From Dasyornis broadbenti (Eukaryota; Chordata; Aves; Passeriformes; Dasyornithidae): DNA of 64,000 nt. The DNA lies in assembly GCA_013397935.1 (NCBI GenBank), contig VZRN01005622.1, forward strand, positions 879,783 to 943,782. The letters run 5' to 3'. Shown in pieces: positions 62,801 through 64,000 of this stretch (within the stretch, counting starts at the first letter, position 1; each line of letters opens with the position of its first letter). The notes under the pieces are model-generated. The model saw only the letters and a program-made list of their open reading frames with translations. It did no database searches and was not told the origin of the DNA. The translations under genes and the position numbers were made by a program.

Positions 62801-64000
62801 GGCTCTGAGCAACGTGGTCTAGTGTCCCTGCCCAGGGCAGAGGTGAATGGAATGAGGTGATCTTTAAGGTTCCTTCCAATGCAAACCATTCTAAGAGTGT
62901 ATGAAATAAGTTTTAGGTTTCTTATCACTCCACACAGTTTTTTAACAAACCTCTTCCCAAGTAGACTTACACTTTTCCAGACATATGAACTGAGGATCAG
63001 ACTTCTTTAACGACTCCTACTGAAATACTTCACAGTTTTACCCATTAAGCAAGTACTGCCAACCCAAAATATCTCTCATTGCATATTCTGGGTACACACA
63101 TATTGGATATTCCATCACTGTTCATGCCCAGCATCTACGCACACAGAGCTGGCTTGAGAAATGTGTGTAACTTTTCATGTCCAAGTGATACGCGGAACCC
63201 TCTGCCCTCTGAGAACATAAGCCACAGTGGTGTAAAGCATCACTGTTGCCATTCCCACTGCTCAATAGCCTTGTATTCCCTCACTGGAAATATTCCAGAA
63301 CCATCTGGACACAGTCCTGTGCCACGTGCTCTGGAATGACCCTACCCGAGCAGGGAGGTGAGATCAGGTGACCCCACTCCAACCCGACCCGTTCTGGGAT
63401 TCTGCACTTACTCTCCACCTATACGAGTCATAAACGCATCATCTGACTGACATAATTCCCCCTCCACCCAAATACTTCACCACTGACCGAATCCAGTCAT
63501 TTACCACAAACGCAGCGTCCCCATTCCTCGGTCACCCCGTGGCTCCCTCAACAAAGGCCACTCGCGTCCCCGGAGTGAAGAACCCATGGTAGTGCTGGGT
63601 CCCAGGCTGGGCTCGATGATCTCAGGGGTCTTTTCCAAGCTAATGGATTCTGTGAAATCAGCGCTGACATGGGGCCGCCGTGCATCACTGCCCTGGCACC
63701 GCGGCACCCCCTGCCCTGCCCACGCCGGCTCCCGGGAGCTTCGTCCCCAGCACACCAACCCTTTCCCCGGTGAGGACGGGGCGTCCTGGGCCGCCGCGAC
63801 TCCGGCTCCGAACCGGGTGCGCAGCGAGCGGTAGAGCCGTGCCCTGCCCGCGGAACCGCCCTCCGCCCCGGGAGCGGCGTTAAAGGGTCGAACCGGCGGC
63901 CGGCCCCCCCTCGGTCCCTCACTCACCGGCGGTGAGGGCGGCGGCGGCGGCGATCAGCAGCCACGCCGCGCAGGGCCGCCCCGCGCTGCCTCCGCCCGCC
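32762..64000 (-). CDS. MPZL1: MPZL1 (PZR), Ig-like ITIM receptor; six coding exons, exon 1 partial at window edge
   Basis: MPZL1 is a type I cell-surface glycoprotein of the myelin P0 family whose phosphorylated ITIMs recruit the phosphatase SHP2. Minus-strand exons are 64000-63927 (partial), 49510-49350, 46163-45950, 41813-41681, 38308-38203 and 32863-32762. From exon 2 on they give 238 residues plus stop, with clean phases. Order: a hydrophobic signal segment (WLLIAAAAALTAG); a V-type Ig domain split between exons 2 and 3, with Cys in KLPCTF, Trp in SVSWSF, a second Cys in DNGTYICDV and two NGT glycosylation sequons; a membrane helix in exon 4 followed by RKNNSKKR; and a cytoplasmic tail with ITIMs VIYAQL and VVYADI before a C-terminal RKN. 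The first intron is 14.4 kb. The start codon is outside the window. Identity is very secure. Confidence 0.96.
32864..38202 (-). other. MPZL1 intron 5
   Basis: A 5.3-kb intron. I recognise no repeat, RNA gene or extra exon in it; open frames are short and featureless. Confidence 0.8.
38203..38308 (-). CDS. MPZL1: MPZL1 exon 5
   Basis: A 106-base exon (acceptor GTCAG, donor GTAAAC) encoding CSTSESLMSPVKQAP through DTEGLV and ending ARSHQ. It forms the membrane-proximal cytoplasmic tail, rich in Ser and Pro. There is one extra residue (Met in ESLMSP) relative to the human ESLSP as I recall it. The exon starts in phase 2 and ends in phase 0, so skipping it changes the frame. Confidence 0.95.
38352..38432. 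repeat. A-rich low-complexity tract
   Basis: About 80 bases of almost only A and C with occasional G on plus, built from aaaaccaa, aaaacaaaa and long A runs. It lies 45 bases beyond exon 5 of MPZL1 on the intron 4 side, so in the transcript it is a U/G-rich run just upstream of the exon 5 acceptor. Confidence 0.8.
38693..38737. repeat. TAACTAATAGAT direct repeat with inverted repeat
   Basis: The string taactaataga appears twice about 28 bases apart, and the first copy is part of a short inverted repeat, aactaat-ag-attagtt, with a 7-base perfect stem. It is pure AT-rich intronic sequence with no known family. Confidence 0.7.
40141..40195. repeat. (AAAAAAC)n simple repeat
   Basis: A run of aaaaaac units, about five in tandem, flanked by longer A runs. 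It is a microsatellite-like A-rich repeat in MPZL1 intron 4. Confidence 0.9.
41681..41813 (-). CDS. MPZL1: MPZL1 exon 4 (transmembrane)
   Basis: A 133-base exon (acceptor CCGCAG, donor GTAAGA). It encodes DSLPAFPIATVAG, a hydrophobic helix running to VVCLVI, and the stop-transfer cluster RKNNSKKRYSG. The last codon is split GG|. Reading on into the intron gives GGG then TAA at once. Confidence 0.96.
42771..43290 (-). mobile_element. CR1 LINE 3' fragment (about 500 bp, old)
   Basis: The antisense CR1 string starts tcacagaattgctgaggttgg, then atctagtccaaacccctgc, cagacagaatttcctgtgtttcaa, tctcttgttctgtcactg and tttctcaggctagatgacccc. It is diverged, indicating an older copy of the subfamily with the 'ctgaggttggaaggga' 3' end. 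Its 5' limit is vague. Confidence 0.88.
44948..44991 (+). mobile_element. CR1 LINE 3'-tip remnant
   Basis: The string gatggctggacctccagaggtcc followed by cacccaacccaaactgctccatga resembles the last about 45 bases of a sense CR1 (consensus ctggatgacctccagaggtcc, then caacccaaaccattctatga). It is very short, so the call is tentative. Confidence 0.6.
45950..46163 (-). CDS. MPZL1: MPZL1 exon 3 (second half of Ig V domain)
   Basis: A 214-base exon (acceptor CTGCAG, donor GTATTC) encoding FFYYSNGKSYPGKDIPFKDR, the WAGDLNKKDASITI strand region, and NMQFRDNGTYICDV with the disulfide Cys, ending RVRVVEK plus one base. The D-x-G-x-Y-x-C signature of V-type Ig domains is intact. One N-glycosylation sequon (NGT) sits next to it, as in P0. 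Confidence 0.97.
46164..49349 (-). other. MPZL1 intron 2
   Basis: A 3.2-kb intron splitting the Ig domain at a phase-0 position, as in other P0-family genes. A T/G-rich tract lies at 46384-46462. Otherwise nothing recognised. Confidence 0.82.
46384..46462. repeat. T/G-rich low-complexity tract
   Basis: About 80 bases made almost wholly of T and G on plus (gttttgatttgttttg, ggttggattggttg, gggtttgtttt), ending in gttttgcag. It looks like a splice acceptor on the plus strand, but no plus-strand exon follows. Confidence 0.75.
49350..49510 (-). CDS. MPZL1: MPZL1 exon 2 (first half of Ig V domain)
   Basis: A 161-base exon (acceptor ATGCAG, donor GTAAGG). It completes a split Val and encodes QVSAVEVNTPEEMFVENGT, then KLPCTFTSVEV with the first disulfide Cys, and SVSWSFQPEGA with the core Trp, ending ATRIS. 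The probable signal-peptide cleavage site lies near its start. One NGT sequon is present. Confidence 0.96.
51275..51294. repeat. (AAAAT)n microsatellite
   Basis: Four units of aaaat/ataaa in tandem. Simple repeat in MPZL1 intron 1. Confidence 0.9.
52560..54330 (+). mobile_element. Possible ancient LINE (L2/CR1-like) reverse-transcriptase remnant, broken
   Basis: Three short plus-strand stretches echo the C-terminal part of L2/CR1-type reverse transcriptases in the right order. They are LTLNGTKAELISF then NSTPVKYL (about 52749-52871), HYCDVLFALDS (about 52964-52998, where the family has a DYCNxLL motif), and NAAPQAWEDLL (about 54180-54212, like the family's AAPRLWNSLP). Each is in a different frame with stops between, and the spacing to the last is longer than expected. 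The element is much older than the CR1 copies if real. This is pattern recognition only. Confidence 0.3.
59892..59912 (+). repeat. Poly(A) run
   Basis: An uninterrupted A run of about 20 bases following gtaact. There is no retrogene body upstream that I recognise and no clear target-site duplication, so it is treated as simple sequence. Confidence 0.85.
62693..62904 (+). mobile_element. CR1 LINE 3'-end fragment
   Basis: Sense CR1: aggaggaagttctttgctgt, ggcactggaacaggttgacc, gaagtgttcaaggtcaggttgg, tgatctttaaggttccttcc, ending accattctaagagtgtatga. Plus strand, truncated at the 5' end, and opposite in direction to MPZL1. Confidence 0.93.
63276..63404 (+). mobile_element. CR1 LINE 3'-end fragment
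   Basis: Sense CR1 with aatattccagaaccatctgg, acacagtcctgtgccacgtg, ctctggaatgaccctacccg and a terminal ccgttctgggattctgc. More diverged than the 62.7-kb copy. Plus strand. Confidence 0.82.
63586..63658 (+). mobile_element. CR1 LINE 3'-tip fragment next to MPZL1 CpG island
   Basis: The 3' tip of a sense CR1: tggtagtgctgggtccc, ggctgggctcgatgatctc, ggggtcttttccaagc, then aatggattctgtgaaatc. It ends right where GC-rich sequence begins, within about 300 bases of MPZL1 exon 1. Confidence 0.85.
63660..64000. promoter_or_regulatory. CpG island at MPZL1 first exon (partial)
   Basis: CpG-dense GC-rich sequence begins at about 63660 and runs off the right edge across MPZL1 exon 1. It is the downstream half of the promoter island of MPZL1; the transcription start lies outside the window. 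Confidence 0.8.
63927..64000 (-). CDS. MPZL1: MPZL1 exon 1, 3' part (signal peptide; cut by window edge)
   Basis: On the minus strand the last readable codons give AWLLIAAAAALTAG and then a split codon before donor GTGAGT. A hydrophobic Leu/Ala-rich stretch ending TAG is a typical signal-peptide core. The first base of the split codon (G) joins TC of exon 2 to give Val. The ATG lies beyond 64000. Confidence 0.88.

Larger units (their letters stand above)
49511..63926 (-). other. MPZL1 intron 1
   Basis: A 14.4-kb intron. I found no additional coding exon. It carries a short AAAAT microsatellite at 51275-51294, a possible decayed LINE at 52560-54330, a 20-base A run at 59892-59912, and three sense CR1 3' ends at 62693-63658, followed by the GC-rich edge of the MPZL1 CpG island. 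Open frames of up to 187 codons (59315-59878) show no domain. Confidence 0.8.

Overview
The window looks like ordinary bird (avian) nuclear DNA. Protein-coding genes are cut into short exons with GT/AG borders. Introns are AT-rich and several kilobases long. Dense CpG islands sit at first exons, and the recognisable interspersed repeats are nearly all truncated 3' ends of CR1 LINEs, the dominant avian retrotransposon. The species cannot be fixed from sequence alone; a neoavian bird is plausible. There are no bacterial operons, CRISPR arrays or phage genes, and most long open frames are chance.

Three genes are recognisable. (1) 1-17.93 kb, minus strand: the 5' end of DCAF6, a WD40 substrate receptor for CUL4-DDB1. 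Only exon 2 (2938-2999) and the last four bases of coding exon 1 (17927-17930) are present. The rest of coding exon 1 lies in a 131-base N gap (17931-18061). (2) 18.69-26.25 kb, plus strand: a complete five-exon MPC2, a subunit of the mitochondrial pyruvate carrier, encoding 129 residues. (3) 32.76-64.00 kb, minus strand: MPZL1 (PZR), an Ig-domain cell-surface receptor with two ITIMs. Coding exons 2-6 are complete and exon 1 is cut by the right edge of the window.

DCAF6 and MPC2 are head-to-head over one CpG island, with about 630 bases (including the end of the gap) available as a shared promoter. That promoter holds a TCTCGCGAGA palindrome, two identical YY1-type motifs, two CCAAT boxes, and GC/CACCC boxes. 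MPC2 and MPZL1 are tail-to-tail. From memory, the human order is MPZL1 - ADCY10 - MPC2 - DCAF6; here no ADCY10 exon is recognisable between MPC2 and MPZL1.

The rest is intron, probable 3' UTR and repeats. Notable are a nested CR1 pair at 29.4-30.4 kb, a cluster of three CR1 3' ends just inside MPZL1 intron 1, a roughly 95-bp tandem duplication at 6.04-6.23 kb, a short tandem array at 29.0 kb, and a possible decayed older LINE reverse transcriptase at 52.6-54.3 kb. I found no convincing new biological system. The most informative points are the promoter architecture, the missing DCAF6 start exon, the lack of ADCY10, and two frame features in MPZL1 that would produce ITIM-less isoforms.
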